DNA from: Streptomyces sp. NRRL F-5122 | GTDB lineage: Bacteria > Actinomycetota > Actinomycetes > Streptomycetales > Streptomycetaceae | NCBI RefSeq assembly: GCF_001507435.1 | Contig: NZ_LMWH01000004.1 | Location: forward strand, 153,378 to 217,377 | Length of the DNA stretch: 64,000 nt | Direction of reading: 5' to 3' | Shown here: positions 34,560 to 42,391 of the stretch, in pieces | How the letters are laid out: each line of letters begins with the position of its first letter | How positions within the stretch are numbered: the stretch's first letter is position 1 | The notes under the pieces: generated by a model | Database searches by the model: none | Seen by the model: only the letters and a program-made list of their open reading frames with translations | Told to the model about the DNA's origin: nothing | Translations under genes and position numbers: made by a program

Positions 34560-34682
34560 TCAGAGGGCCCGCGCGTTTCGCGCGCGACAACACACCCGGT
34601 CGAAGTCGTGGTGCTGACGGGAGGGCCAGAAGGGCTCGAGGTCATGGCGACCCGTCGCACTGAGCTTCTGGAAGCTGGCCAT
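34560..34682 (-). CDS. Possible cysteine-containing leader peptide
   Basis: A 40-codon ORF starts at ATG 34682 and ends at TGA 34562-34560. Its C-terminal half reads SRQHHDFDRVCCRARNARAL, resembling short actinobacterial leader peptides of the form R-x-H-x-D-x-x-R-V...C in which ribosome pausing at cysteine codons controls a downstream gene. Adjacent TGT-TGT cysteine codons (31-32) are followed immediately by a 6-bp hairpin (CGCGCG-AAA-CGCGCG, 34584-34570). The winged-helix regulator begins 116 bp downstream. Such leaders are usually upstream of sulfur-uptake genes, so this link would be unusual. The codon bias is weak and the call is tentative. Confidence 0.35.
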   Translation of the reverse strand: MASFQKLSATGRHDLEPFWPSRQHHDFDRVCCRARNARAL

Positions 34683-34788
34683 GGATCCATTGAAGCAGAC
34701 GACAGCGCTGCGCAGGAGACCGCTCTCACCCGTCGGAAGCTCTTGACGTGAACGTGACGTCGCCCACCGCACGGAGGGCGGGAGACGC

Positions 34789-34822
34789 GAGGGGGCGCCC
34801 ACCGTGCGGTGGGCGCCCCCTC
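34789..34822 (-). terminator. Hairpin terminator after glnII
   Basis: Perfect 15-bp arms, at 34789-34803 (GAGGGGGCGCCCACC) and 34808-34822, enclose a 4-nt loop. It begins 19 bp after the glnII stop and separates glnII from the regulator downstream. Confidence 0.85.
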
Positions 34823-34841
34823 GGAGCCGATGGTGCGTCGA

Positions 34842-35870
34842 TCAGACCTGACCGGCCTTCTCCAGCGCCGAGCAGCAGGTGTCGACGATCAGACGGGTCA
34901 CGAGATACGGGTCGACGTTGGCGTTCGGACGGCGGTCCTCGATGTAGCCCTTGCCGTCCTTCTCCACCTGCCAGGGGATGCGGACCGAGGCGCCGCGGTT
35001 GGACACCCCGTAGGAGTACTCGTTCCACGGGGCGGTCTCGTGCAGACCCGTCAGCCGGTCGTCGATGCCGGCGCCGTAGCTCTTGACGTGGTCCATCGGC
35101 TTGGAGCCCTCGCCGAGCGCCTCGCACGCGGTGATGATGGCCTCGTAGCCCTCGCGCATCGCCCTGGTCGAGAAGTTGGTGTGCGCGCCTGCGCCGTTCC
35201 AGTCGCCCTTGACCGGCTTCGGATCGAGGGTGGCGGAGACACCGAAGTCCTCGGCGGTGCGGTACAGCAGCCAGCGCGCGACCCACAGCTGGTCCGCGAC
35301 CTCGAGCGGGGCGAGCGGGCCGACCTGGAACTCCCACTGACCGGGCATGACCTCGGCGTTGATGCCGGAGATGCCCAGACCCGCCTTCAGGCAGTTCTCC
35401 AGGTGCGCCTCGACGATCTCACGGCCGAAGATCTCGTCGGCGCCGACACCGCAGTAGTAGCCGCCCTGCGGGGCCGGGAAGCCGCCCTCGGGGAAGCCGA
35501 GCGGACGCGTGCCGTCGAAGAAGGTGTACTCCTGCTCGATACCGAAGATCGGCTCCTGCGCGGCGAACTTCGCGGCGACCTCGACCAGCGCGGCGCGAGT
35601 GTTGGAGGGGTGCGGCGCCATGTCCGTGTCGAGGACCTCGCACAGCACCAGAACGTCGTCGCCGCCGCGTACCGGGTCGGGACAGGAGAAGACCGGCTTG
35701 AGCACGCAGTCCGAGGAGTGGCCCTCGGCCTGGTTGGTGGAGGAGCCGTCGAAGCCCCAGATCGGCAACTCGGCACCCTTGGCGTCGTCTCCCAGGATCT
35801 TCGTCTTGGAACGGAGCTTGGCCGTCGGCTCGGTGCCGTCGATCCAGATGTACTCAGCCTTGAAGGTCAC
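34842..35870 (-). CDS. glnII: Type II (eukaryotic-like) glutamine synthetase
   Basis: A 342-residue GSII that joins ammonia and glutamate to give glutamine using ATP. It has the short eukaryotic-type form with FKAEYIWIDGTEP, LPIWGFDGSSTNQAEG, FGIEQEYTFFDG, GQWEFQVGP, KGDWNGAGAHTNFST and NRGASVRIP. GSII lacks the adenylylation site of GSI, so it should not be controlled by GlnE. I chose the GTG at 35870 because AAGGA lies 8 nt upstream and the protein then begins like known Streptomyces GlnII; the ATG at 35879 overlaps that ribosome site. A four-element GlnR box lies at 35978-36015 and a hairpin terminator follows. Confidence 0.96.
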   Translation of the reverse strand: MTFKAEYIWIDGTEPTAKLRSKTKILGDDAKGAELPIWGFDGSSTNQAEGHSSDCVLKPVFSCPDPVRGGDDVLVLCEVLDTDMAPHPSNTRAALVEVAAKFAAQEPIFGIEQEYTFFDGTRPLGFPEGGFPAPQGGYYCGVGADEIFGREIVEAHLENCLKAGLGISGINAEVMPGQWEFQVGPLAPLEVADQLWVARWLLYRTAEDFGVSATLDPKPVKGDWNGAGAHTNFSTRAMREGYEAIITACEALGEGSKPMDHVKSYGAGIDDRLTGLHETAPWNEYSYGVSNRGASVRIPWQVEKDGKGYIEDRRPNANVDPYLVTRLIVDTCCSALEKAGQV

Positions 35871-35977
35871 GGGCCACATCCTTCGGGGTGGGTCTCGACC
35901 GCGCGGTCGAACCGGTTGCGGGTGCGCGGCGCGGCGGCACTGGGCGCCTGGTGTCGCCCGCAGCCTGTCAACAGGCG

Positions 35978-36015
35978 ATTTCCCGGCCGTTGCCCATGTG
36001 TGAACCCCGTGTTAC
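35978..36015 (-). promoter_or_regulatory. GlnR box upstream of glnII
   Basis: On the minus strand four elements are spaced exactly 6 nt apart: GTAAC, TTCAC, GCAAC and GAAAT. This is the a1-b1-a2-b2 layout of actinobacterial GlnR boxes (gTnAc-n6-GaAAc repeated), with the first and fourth elements best conserved. The box overlaps the marR stop by 4 bp. Its GTTCACACATG stretch also resembles a PhoP direct-repeat unit, and PhoP is reported to compete at glnII in S. coelicolor. Confidence 0.8.
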
Positions 36016-36497
36016 CCGGGGTCGGTGTGCCCTGTCTCCGCGCCGTGGTCCGCGGCGGCACGGCGGACGCCGTCCAGGAAGCCCCGCACCGCCGCCAGTT
36101 CCCGTTCGTCGTACCCCTGGAGCAGCTCGACGGCCCGTCCGATCAGCGGACCGAAGGACGCCCACCCGAGCTCCACCGCCCGCTCGTCGACCTCGACGAG
36201 CACCCGCCGCCGGTCGCGCCCGTCCCGTACGCGCCGGACGTGCCCGAGCCGTTCCAGCCGGTCGACCAGGGCCGTGGTGCCCGCGGAGTTGAGCCCGAGG
36301 AGTGCGCCGAGACGGCCGGCCGTCATCTCCTCCCCGGCACGCGAGGCGTCCATGAGGGCGATCAGGGCACGCACGTCGGTCGGGTGCATGCCGTTGCGAT
36401 GGGCGAACCGGACACTGTGCAGGCCGAGTTCGACGGTCGTAGCGCGCAGGAGATGGACGATCTCCAGCTCGGGTCCCTGGTGTGCCCGGTCCGCCAT
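36012..36497 (-). CDS. MarR-family transcriptional regulator
   Basis: A 161-residue MarR-type regulator with a winged helix (MTAGRLGALLGLNSAGTTALVDRLERLGHVRRVRDGRDRRRVLVEV) flanked by dimerisation helices. The Asp-Arg-Arg wing typical of MarR is intact (DGRDRRR). I chose the ATG at 36497, which begins the first dimerisation helix; an upstream GTG or ATG would only add unstructured residues. It is divergent from the alpha/beta-hydrolase gene across a 67-bp region containing a perfect 15-bp palindrome. It probably represses itself and the hydrolase, with a small hydrophobic compound as ligand. Confidence 0.88.
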   Translation of the reverse strand: MADRAHQGPELEIVHLLRATTVELGLHSVRFAHRNGMHPTDVRALIALMDASRAGEEMTAGRLGALLGLNSAGTTALVDRLERLGHVRRVRDGRDRRRVLVEVDERAVELGWASFGPLIGRAVELLQGYDERELAAVRGFLDGVRRAAADHGAETGHTDPG

Positions 36498-36537
36498 GCG
36501 CGCCCCGATCGTCGGCTTGTATCTTGCTGGCCAAGTA

Positions 36538-36552
36538 TCTCGCTCAGCGAGA
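36538..36552. promoter_or_regulatory. Candidate MarR operator between marR and hydrolase genes
   Basis: TCTCGCTCAGCGAGA is a perfect inverted repeat of 7-bp arms around one base. Just before it CTTGCTGGCCAAG (36523-36535) is a second, weaker palindrome. The operator ends 12 bp before the hydrolase ATG and lies 40 bp from the marR start, so bound protein would block both genes. Confidence 0.65.
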
Positions 36553-36564
36553 GAATAAGGGCTC

Positions 36565-37428
36565 ATGGACTCCTCCGCACACAAGACGCATGATCCGGCC
36601 GAATTCCTCGCGGCGTACGACGACCTGCTCGCCCGGTGGCCCGCCGGCACCCGGCACGGCACCGTGGCCACCGACTTCGGCAGCACCCGGGTGAACAGCT
36701 GCGGCCCGCACGACGGTCCACCGCTCGTGCTGCTGCCGGGTGGCCGTGCGACCTCGGCCTCCTGGTTCGCCAACGCGGCCGCCCTGTCCCGTGTCTTCCG
36801 TGTCCACGCCGTCGACCTGATCGGTGACGCCGGGTGCAGTGTTCCCGACCCGAGCCGCCCCGTCCGCACGGTCGAGGACCTGACGGCCTGGCTCGACGCG
36901 GTACTCGACGGGCTGGGGATCGAACGGGCCGCCCTGACCGGGCACTCGTACGGCGGCTGGATCGCCCTCCACTACGCCTTGCACGCCCCGGGCCGTGTCA
37001 CCCGTCTCGCCCTGCTCGACCCGACCCAGTGCTTCGCCGGGTTCCGGGCCGGCTACCTCCTGCACGCCCTGCCCATGACCCTGCGGCCCGCCGCCCACAG
37101 GGTCCGGGCCTTCCTGGAGTGGGAGACGGGCGGGGTGCCGCCCGCCGTGTGGCTGCGGCTCCAGGAGGCGACGGCCGGTTTCCCGACGGCCCGTCCGGTC
37201 ACGGGGCCACGCCCGAGCGCCGCCGCGCTGCGCTCGCTGCGTACCAGGGTCCTGCTGCTCGTGGCCGCGAACAGCAGGACCCATGATCCCCACCGGGTGG
37301 CCGCCCGTGCCGCCGAGTTGCTGCCGGACGTGGAGACCCATGTACTGCCAGGGGTGTCTCATCACGCGTTGCCGTACACCGACCCGGCGGTCACGGACCG
37401 CCGCCTCCTGGAGTTCTTGAGCGGCTGA
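36565..37428 (+). CDS. Alpha/beta-fold hydrolase
   Basis: A 287-residue alpha/beta hydrolase without a signal peptide. The oxyanion stretch LVLLPGGRATSASWF and VHAVDLIGDAGCSV precede the nucleophile elbow GHSYGG (Ser about 131). A late acidic residue and His in GVSHHALPYTDP complete the probable triad. The ATG at 36565 follows AAGGG. It is transcribed divergently from marR and probably induced by the MarR ligand. It ends 2 bp from the convergent DPBB-like gene without a visible terminator. The substrate is unknown; esterase or epoxide hydrolase-type activity is possible. Confidence 0.85.
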   Translation: MDSSAHKTHDPAEFLAAYDDLLARWPAGTRHGTVATDFGSTRVNSCGPHDGPPLVLLPGGRATSASWFANAAALSRVFRVHAVDLIGDAGCSVPDPSRPVRTVEDLTAWLDAVLDGLGIERAALTGHSYGGWIALHYALHAPGRVTRLALLDPTQCFAGFRAGYLLHALPMTLRPAAHRVRAFLEWETGGVPPAVWLRLQEATAGFPTARPVTGPRPSAAALRSLRTRVLLLVAANSRTHDPHRVAARAAELLPDVETHVLPGVSHHALPYTDPAVTDRRLLEFLSG

Positions 37429-37430
37429 CG

Positions 37431-38117
37431 TCACCCCACCTTCTCGATCACGGCCCGGCGGATCAGGAACTTGCCGGGCTCGCGGACCTGCTCGAAGGCC
37501 GCGTTGTTGAGCAGCGCGCAGCTACCGGAGACCGAAGTGACCGTCACCGTGGTGGACTTGTTGTTGTCCAGGTTGGTGACCTTCAGCCTCGTGCCCGCCG
37601 GGAACTGGTTGCTCGACGCGGCGGGGGCGCCGGCCTCACCGGACAGCGTCACCGTCGAGCCCTTGCAGACCTGTTGGCCCGAGGTGTTCCCGGTGTTGCC
37701 CGCGGGGGCCGTCGTCGCGGTTGCGTTGCCGGCGGGCTGCGAGGCCTGAGGGTCCTGAGCCGACCCCCCGGCCTGCGCGGCACCGCCGGGCTGTGCCGCC
37801 CCGCCCGCCTGGACGGACTCGCCCACCTGACAGCCCGACGCCTCCTGCTGGACCTTGATCTGGGCGATCACCGCCTCACGGTTGGCGATCCGCGCCGCCG
37901 ACTGGGCGTCCGGAGCGGCCTTCTGCCCGGCGATGAACGACTCGTTGTTTCCGAGCGCGGTGGCCAGCCCCTGGCAGACCGTCGAGTTGGACGCGTTCTG
38001 CACGTTCGCCGCGTTCGAGGTGGCCGCGAGGGCGAAGGCCCCGCTGCCGGCCACGGCGACGGCGGTGACCGCCAGCGCGATCTTCTTCTTGCGACCGAGG
38101 GTTCTCCTACGCGACAT
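37431..38117 (-). CDS. Secreted protein with DPBB/expansin-like C-terminus
   Basis: A 228-residue exported protein. A strongly basic start (MSRRRTLGRKKK) and hydrophobic stretch form the signal. Residues 40-96 look helical and lie between Cys48 and Cys96. Residues 102-148 are a Gly/Ala/Gln/Pro/Thr-rich linker. Residues 148-228 (CKGSTVTLSG ... FPAGTRLKVTNLDNNKSTTVTVTSVSGSCALL) resemble a double-psi beta-barrel as in RlpA or expansins. The catalytic Asp/His pattern of lytic members is not evident. The ATG at 38117 follows AGGAGG. The order signal, Cys-bracketed helix, low-complexity linker and C-terminal domain copies that of the DUF1996 protein. A wall-binding role is a guess. Confidence 0.8.
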   Translation of the reverse strand: MSRRRTLGRKKKIALAVTAVAVAGSGAFALAATSNAANVQNASNSTVCQGLATALGNNESFIAGQKAAPDAQSAARIANREAVIAQIKVQQEASGCQVGESVQAGGAAQPGGAAQAGGSAQDPQASQPAGNATATTAPAGNTGNTSGQQVCKGSTVTLSGEAGAPAASSNQFPAGTRLKVTNLDNNKSTTVTVTSVSGSCALLNNAAFEQVREPGKFLIRRAVIEKVG

Positions 38118-38253
38118 GCGCGCCTCCTGTCCCCGGCCGCCTTCCCCGGCGGCCGGTCGCGATAGGTACGCCGCTATGTACGAGGACCCGAACGGGGTTG
38201 CTCAGCAGTTGCAGAAGTCGCCGAAGTAACGTGGATCACACGGCAGTTGTGGC

Positions 38254-38613
38254 TCAGCGGGCCAGGGCGTCGCGTACCGCTTCGTCCGTACGGGCGACGA
38301 CGGCCGTGCCGTCCTCGGCGGTGATGATCGGCCGCTGGATGAGCTTCGGGTGCTCGGCGAGCGCGCGCACCCAGCGGTCGCGGTTCGCCTCGTCCCTCGC
38401 CCACGCCTTCATGCCGAGTTCCTTGGCGTCGGCCTCCTGGGTGCGGGTGATGTCCCAGGGTTCGAGGCCGAGGCGGGTCAGTACATCGCGGATCTCGTCC
38501 TCGGTCGGGACGTCCTCCAGATAGCGCCGGACCGTGTAGTCGGCGCCTTCGGCGTCGAGCAGGGTGAGCGCGCTGCGGCACTTCGAGCAGGCCGGATTGA
38601 TCCAGATCTCCAT
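38254..38613 (-). CDS. ArsC/Spx-family protein (arsenate reductase-like)
   Basis: A 119-residue thioredoxin-fold protein of the ArsC/Spx group. The N-terminal MEIWINPACSKCRSALTLLD has a Cys-X2-Cys (Cys9, Cys12). The first cysteine is the catalytic one in ArsC. RRYLEDVPTEDEI and PKLIQRPIITAEDGTAVVART match the family. The ATG at 38613 starts the first beta strand. No ars operon (arsR, arsB) is nearby, so the role could be arsenate reduction or a Spx/YffB-like thiol function. Confidence 0.85.
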   Translation of the reverse strand: MEIWINPACSKCRSALTLLDAEGADYTVRRYLEDVPTEDEIRDVLTRLGLEPWDITRTQEADAKELGMKAWARDEANRDRWVRALAEHPKLIQRPIITAEDGTAVVARTDEAVRDALAR

Positions 38614-38777
38614 GTCCCACACGGTAGTCGAAGCACCACTTCTCACGGGTGTCACAACCTCGCCCAAAGCCCTTGTGGCCAGCGGCTTTTGTCAGTGGGC
38701 GGCAGTAGAATAGAAGCAGTGTTCGAGGGAGTTGCCGGGACGTCCGGACGGCTCCCCGCCGCGACAGGAGGATGCCC

Positions 38778-39086
38778 GTGCCCGCTGCCGCAACGAAGCC
38801 GAAGTCGAACAGGTCCACCGCCCACCGGCAGGTCGCGCTGGATCTGCCGTACGCGCCGGTGGCGAAACGCCCGCTCCCTCCGGGGCGGCCGCGCGAGTGG
38901 TACGTCACGCACAACCGGCGCCTGAAGGCGATGCGTCTCGCCATCGCCCTTCTCGACTCCGGGGTGTACATGGCGAATCAGGCGCGCAACGAGACCATAA
39001 GGACCACGGCGGAACGGATCGGAGTGCACCCGCCGTCGGACACGACGTGTCACATGGTGCGGGCGCTGATGAGGTACAGCCGCTGA
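38778..39086 (+). CDS. Small conserved-looking protein of unknown function
   Basis: A 102-residue basic protein. It contains YAPVAKRPLPPGRPREWYVTHNRRLKAMRLAIALLDSGVYMA and ERIGVHPPSDTTCHMVRALMRY, with predicted helices and a possible DNA- or RNA-binding character from its Arg/Lys content. I chose GTG at 38778 because AGGAGG lies at a good distance; the ATG at 38772 directly abuts that ribosome site. Codon usage is typical for the window, so the gene is probably real. The neighbours give no clue. Confidence 0.7.
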   Translation: MPAAATKPKSNRSTAHRQVALDLPYAPVAKRPLPPGRPREWYVTHNRRLKAMRLAIALLDSGVYMANQARNETIRTTAERIGVHPPSDTTCHMVRALMRYSR

Positions 39087-39091
39087 CCCGT

Positions 39092-39130
39092 GGTGCCGGG
39101 CGCCCTCCGGACGGGAGGGCGCCCGGCACC
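39092..39130. terminator. Bidirectional hairpin terminator
   Basis: A perfect 17-bp inverted repeat has arms at 39092-39108 (GGTGCCGGGCGCCCTCC) and 39114-39130 around a 5-nt loop. It lies between the small gene ending at 39086 and the convergent winged-helix gene ending at 39154. Confidence 0.85.
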
Positions 39131-39153
39131 GGTGCGGTCGGGAACGGGTGGCG

Positions 39154-40347
39154 TCACGCGGAGAGTTCCTTCTCCAGAGGCGTCCGGAAGCGCGGTGTCA
39201 CCGGGGTGCCGGCCAGCCACGATCCGAGCCGCTCGGCCTCCGCCCCGATCACCGACCGTTCCTCGCGGCCGAGGCCCGCCGTCTCCAGCAGCCGCCACAC
39301 CACCTCGCCGTCCGGTCTCCGGGCCCAGCCGCCCACCACGCGACCGTTCCACCACACCGTCGGGCCCACGTTGCCGCTGCCGTCGAACAGGGCCGGGCGC
39401 AGGCCGGGGGAGAGATACCAGTCACGCTCCTGCCAGCCCATCGCCGTGGGGTCCAGACCGGGGAGCAGGGCCGCCCACGGTCCGGCCGGTGACTCCACCG
39501 GTTCCGTGTCCTCGGCGGTCACATACGCCGTGGCCCCGCCGTCGACGGTCACCGGAACCGCTCCGATCGCGGCCAGCGCCCGCCGGACGTCCGTGAGCTT
39601 CCACCCCGTCCACCACTTGAGGTCCGTCTCCGTGGCCGGGCCGCAGGCCGCCAGCCAGTGGCGTAGCAGCTCCCGCTGCGCCTCATCGGGCGGCAGTACG
39701 GGGTGGGGCGGGGCGACCGCCCAGCGGAACTGCGATGACGTCCACGCCCCCAGCGGACGGCCGCGCACCACCCGCCCCTCGACGCCGAGAACCCGCATCA
39801 GACGGGACGACACCGTCTGCTCGGTCTCGTAGCTCCTGCCCGCGCCGTAGGTGAAGCGCTCCTTCAACCGCGGTTCGTCCCGGGTGAGTTCGGCGACGGT
39901 CGCCTGTCCACGCCGGGCCAGCGCGGCCAGCGCCGACGCCTCCACCTCGCTGAGCCACTCCGCCGTCAGCCGGCCCTCGCTCCCGGTCACCATGTCCTTC
40001 ACCAGCGCGGCCCGTGCCTTCACCGCGATGGTGAGTCCCGTCGACGCGTGCACCACGGCGGCCAGCCCGGTGGGGAACACGAACACGGTGTGCCGCATGC
40101 CGTGCATCCGCACCAGCGTGCGCTCCTCGTACAGTGCCCGCTCGCCCTCCGCCACGGTCCGTCCCGCGTCCGCGAGCCGCGCCCCGACCGCCAGGTACAC
40201 CGTGGCCGGGTCCGTGCCGTGCAGGGCGACCAGCGACCCGGCCACCTCCTCGGGTGTCACGGCCCGCGCCTGAGGGGCCAGCCGCTGCCGCAGCGCGAGC
40301 CGCGCCCGCCGTTCCTCAGTGCCGATGTTCCTCTGCCGCCCGCCCAC
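39154..40347 (-). CDS. Winged-helix DNA-binding domain protein (HTH_42, AlkZ-like)
   Basis: A 397-residue protein of the HTH_42 family (Pfam PF06224), related to AlkZ/YcaQ DNA glycosylases that remove alkylated or cross-linked bases. Visible family parts are VAGSLVALHGTDPATVYLAVGAR, LYEERTLVRMHGMRHTVFVFPTGL, LATRR-like VAELTRDEP, WTSSQFRWA and LLPGLDPTAMGWQERDWYLSP. In the N-terminal place where AlkZ has a QxQ catalytic motif this protein has HGTD, so it is a divergent branch and catalysis is uncertain. The GTG at 40347 follows GGGGAGG. It stands alone between two terminator-like regions. Confidence 0.8.
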   Translation of the reverse strand: MGGRQRNIGTEERRARLALRQRLAPQARAVTPEEVAGSLVALHGTDPATVYLAVGARLADAGRTVAEGERALYEERTLVRMHGMRHTVFVFPTGLAAVVHASTGLTIAVKARAALVKDMVTGSEGRLTAEWLSEVEASALAALARRGQATVAELTRDEPRLKERFTYGAGRSYETEQTVSSRLMRVLGVEGRVVRGRPLGAWTSSQFRWAVAPPHPVLPPDEAQRELLRHWLAACGPATETDLKWWTGWKLTDVRRALAAIGAVPVTVDGGATAYVTAEDTEPVESPAGPWAALLPGLDPTAMGWQERDWYLSPGLRPALFDGSGNVGPTVWWNGRVVGGWARRPDGEVVWRLLETAGLGREERSVIGAEAERLGSWLAGTPVTPRFRTPLEKELSA

Positions 40348-40498
40348 GCCGCCTCCCCGCCGACCCCGTACGAGAACGTGCCCATCCTTGCCGAAGCCGG
40401 TCCCTCGCGGGCCCCGTCACCCGAAGCGCGGTACCCCGCGTGCGGATGTGCGCCCGATCGGCCTTGACTGAACCCATCAAGGGAAGGCGGGAGAGGCG

Positions 40499-40993
40499 AT
40501 GGCACGACACGGAATGCGGGACATGGCGCGAGGTGCCGCGATCGTCGTCGCGGCGGCCGCCGTGCTCTCGGGCTGTTCCGACAGAGGCGCCTCGGGCACC
40601 GCGTCGCAGGCCGCTTCCGCCGCGACCGAGGCGGCCTCCGCCGCCGCCTCCGAGGCCGGGGCCGCCCTGGCGTCCGCGAGCGCGGAGGCCGGTCGCAAGC
40701 TGGACCAGATCAAGGGCGGCGCCCACGCCAAGGCCGATGTGAAGCTGGGCGCGATCGCGGACGAGTCGGGAGGGCGCAAGGCGGCGCCGGTCGCCGTCAC
40801 CAACCCGACGTCCGAGTCGCGCACCTACGCCGTGCAGGTCAACTTCAAGGACACCAAGGGCAATCTGCTCGACACGGTCGTCGTCACGGTGTCCGACGTC
40901 CCCGGTGGCGGCTCGAAGAACGCCACCGCGCTGAGCAACCGCGGGCTCTCGGGTGATGTCGTCACCTCCGTCGCCCGCGCCGTACGGTACTGA
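40499..40993 (+). CDS. Lipoprotein with alanine-rich helix and FxLYD-like domain
   Basis: A 164-residue lipoprotein. The signal MARHGMRDMARGAAIVVAAAAVLSGC ends in a lipobox with Cys26. It is followed by an extended Ala/Ser/Glu segment (SQAASAATEAASAAASEAGAAL), probably a helix or stalk. The C-terminal part (AAPVAVTNPTSESRTYAVQVNFKDTKGNLLDTVVVTVSDVPGGGS) resembles FxLYD-type immunoglobulin-like beta domains. The ATG at 40499 has GGGAGAGG upstream. A very GC-rich 117-bp gap with no clean hairpin separates it from the convergent hydrolase. Confidence 0.8.
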   Translation: MARHGMRDMARGAAIVVAAAAVLSGCSDRGASGTASQAASAATEAASAAASEAGAALASASAEAGRKLDQIKGGAHAKADVKLGAIADESGGRKAAPVAVTNPTSESRTYAVQVNFKDTKGNLLDTVVVTVSDVPGGGSKNATALSNRGLSGDVVTSVARAVRY

Positions 40994-41110
40994 TCCGGTG
41001 CCCGGCCCCCACGCGCCAGGACAGCGACCGCCGGGCCCGCGCGCCCCGCGGTCGGGCCCCCGGCGCCCACCGCGACCCGGCCCGGGCCCCGCGCGCCCCC
41101 GTCCCGTGGT

Positions 41111-41845
41111 CTAGGGTCTGTCCGCCAGTACGACGTCCACGAACCGCCGGCGGTCCTCCGCATGGTCGCGGAACCACAGGCCCAACCGGTGTTCCGCGCG
41201 GGGCAGGTCGAGCCGGGTGAAGGAGGCGTTCACGGCGAGCGCCGCCGCCACCGACGCCGTCACCTCGGCCGGGATCACGGAATCGGTGCCGGGCACCGCG
41301 AGCACCGCCCGGCCCCGGTAGGTGCGCAGCACCTCGAGCGCGGGTGCCGTACGCCAACTCCCCGGCGTGCGCAGGATCTCCGTGAAGCGGCCCGCTCCGT
41401 CGCCGAACGGGAGCGGCCAGGCGTCCGCCGCGTAGACGGCGGGCGCGCACAGGCCCAGCGCCACCACCCGCCTCCGGTAGTGCCGCGCAAGGTCCGCGAC
41501 CGTCTGCCCGCTCATGCTGAAACCGACCAGAACCAGCGGCCCGTTCGCAGGTGTCCGCGCGTCGATCACGGCGACGGCCTGCTCGAAACGCCGCTTCAGG
41601 CTCAACTCGGCGAGTCGGCCCGTGCTTTCGCCGTGCCCGGAGAAGTCGAACGCGAGGCCGCGGCAGCCGCGTGCGACGAACTCCTCGAGCAGCGGAAGCA
41701 GTCGCCGTGTACTGCCGTTGCCCGCCCCGTGCAGCAGGACGGCGGTGGCGGCGTCCGGATCGCCGTCGCCGCCGTGGATCCCGCTGAGTCGTTCACCGTC
41801 GTGTCCGTGTGCGAAAGAGGAGAACCCGATCACGGGTCCATTCAC
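41111..41845 (-). CDS. Alpha/beta-fold hydrolase
   Basis: A 244-residue cytosolic alpha/beta hydrolase. TAVLLHGAGNGSTRR forms the oxyanion region, CRGLAFDFSGHGES is a typical strand-turn, GFSMSG carries the nucleophile Ser (about 111), and AVPGTDSVIP and LPRAEHRLG supply the acidic residue and His. The ATG at 41845 begins close to the first strand. No operon partner is present. The substrate is unknown. Confidence 0.85.
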   Translation of the reverse strand: MNGPVIGFSSFAHGHDGERLSGIHGGDGDPDAATAVLLHGAGNGSTRRLLPLLEEFVARGCRGLAFDFSGHGESTGRLAELSLKRRFEQAVAVIDARTPANGPLVLVGFSMSGQTVADLARHYRRRVVALGLCAPAVYAADAWPLPFGDGAGRFTEILRTPGSWRTAPALEVLRTYRGRAVLAVPGTDSVIPAEVTASVAAALAVNASFTRLDLPRAEHRLGLWFRDHAEDRRRFVDVVLADRP

Positions 41846-42093
41846 GCACGGTCACGGCTTCCACCCTCCCCGATCCGCCGAATCGGGCGTGCGGGAAAAG
41901 GAGATGCACACCGAGTGACCGTCTCCCTACGCTGGACATGCGTACCGGAGCGGCCCACCACCGCTTTCCACCGGACCGGCATCACCCGGTGGACTCGGGG
42001 CTAATCTCTACGCACCGACGGCGGCCGCCCACCCCCAGCGCCCCGTCGTATCCCCTTGGCACAACCACTCACCCACGCCCACGGAGGCCCGTC

Positions 42094-42369
42094 ATGGGCA
42101 CCTTCCTCATCGCCGGAACCGTCGTCCTCTTTCTCCTAGGGTTCAACAACCACGTCTGGTGGCTGGCCGCCGGCTTCCTGCTCTTCGTCTACGTGAGTTA
42201 CGGACGGAACTCGTCCTCGGCGTCCTCGACGGGCTCGGGAGGCCCCCCGGCTGCGGCGGGCAACTACCAGCAGTACCGCGAGCGCCGTGACCAGCAGGCC
42301 AAGTGGGAGCGCCGCTACCGCCGCGAGCGCCCCTTCGAGTCCCGTCGTCAGGACCGGGACAAGAGCTAG
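42094..42369 (+). CDS. Small membrane protein of unknown function
   Basis: A 91-residue protein. One or two hydrophobic segments (TFLIAGTVVLFLLGF and WWLAAGFLLFVYVSY) are followed by a Ser/Gly-rich linker and a highly charged tail (YRERRDQQAKWERRYRRERPFESRRQDRDK) that is probably cytoplasmic. The ATG at 42094 has GGAGG 7 nt upstream. It is convergent with pspAB, with a 22-bp gap. Its position near pspAB and htpX suggests, without proof, a link to membrane homeostasis. Confidence 0.75.
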   Translation: MGTFLIAGTVVLFLLGFNNHVWWLAAGFLLFVYVSYGRNSSSASSTGSGGPPAAAGNYQQYRERRDQQAKWERRYRRERPFESRRQDRDKS

Positions 42370-42391
42370 TGACGCCGCCGGGGCCGCCCGC

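Noticed and set aside
40994..41110. Terminator between the lipoprotein and the convergent hydrolase
   Set aside because: The gap is very GC-rich with many partial repeats, but no single clean stem could be defined by eye.
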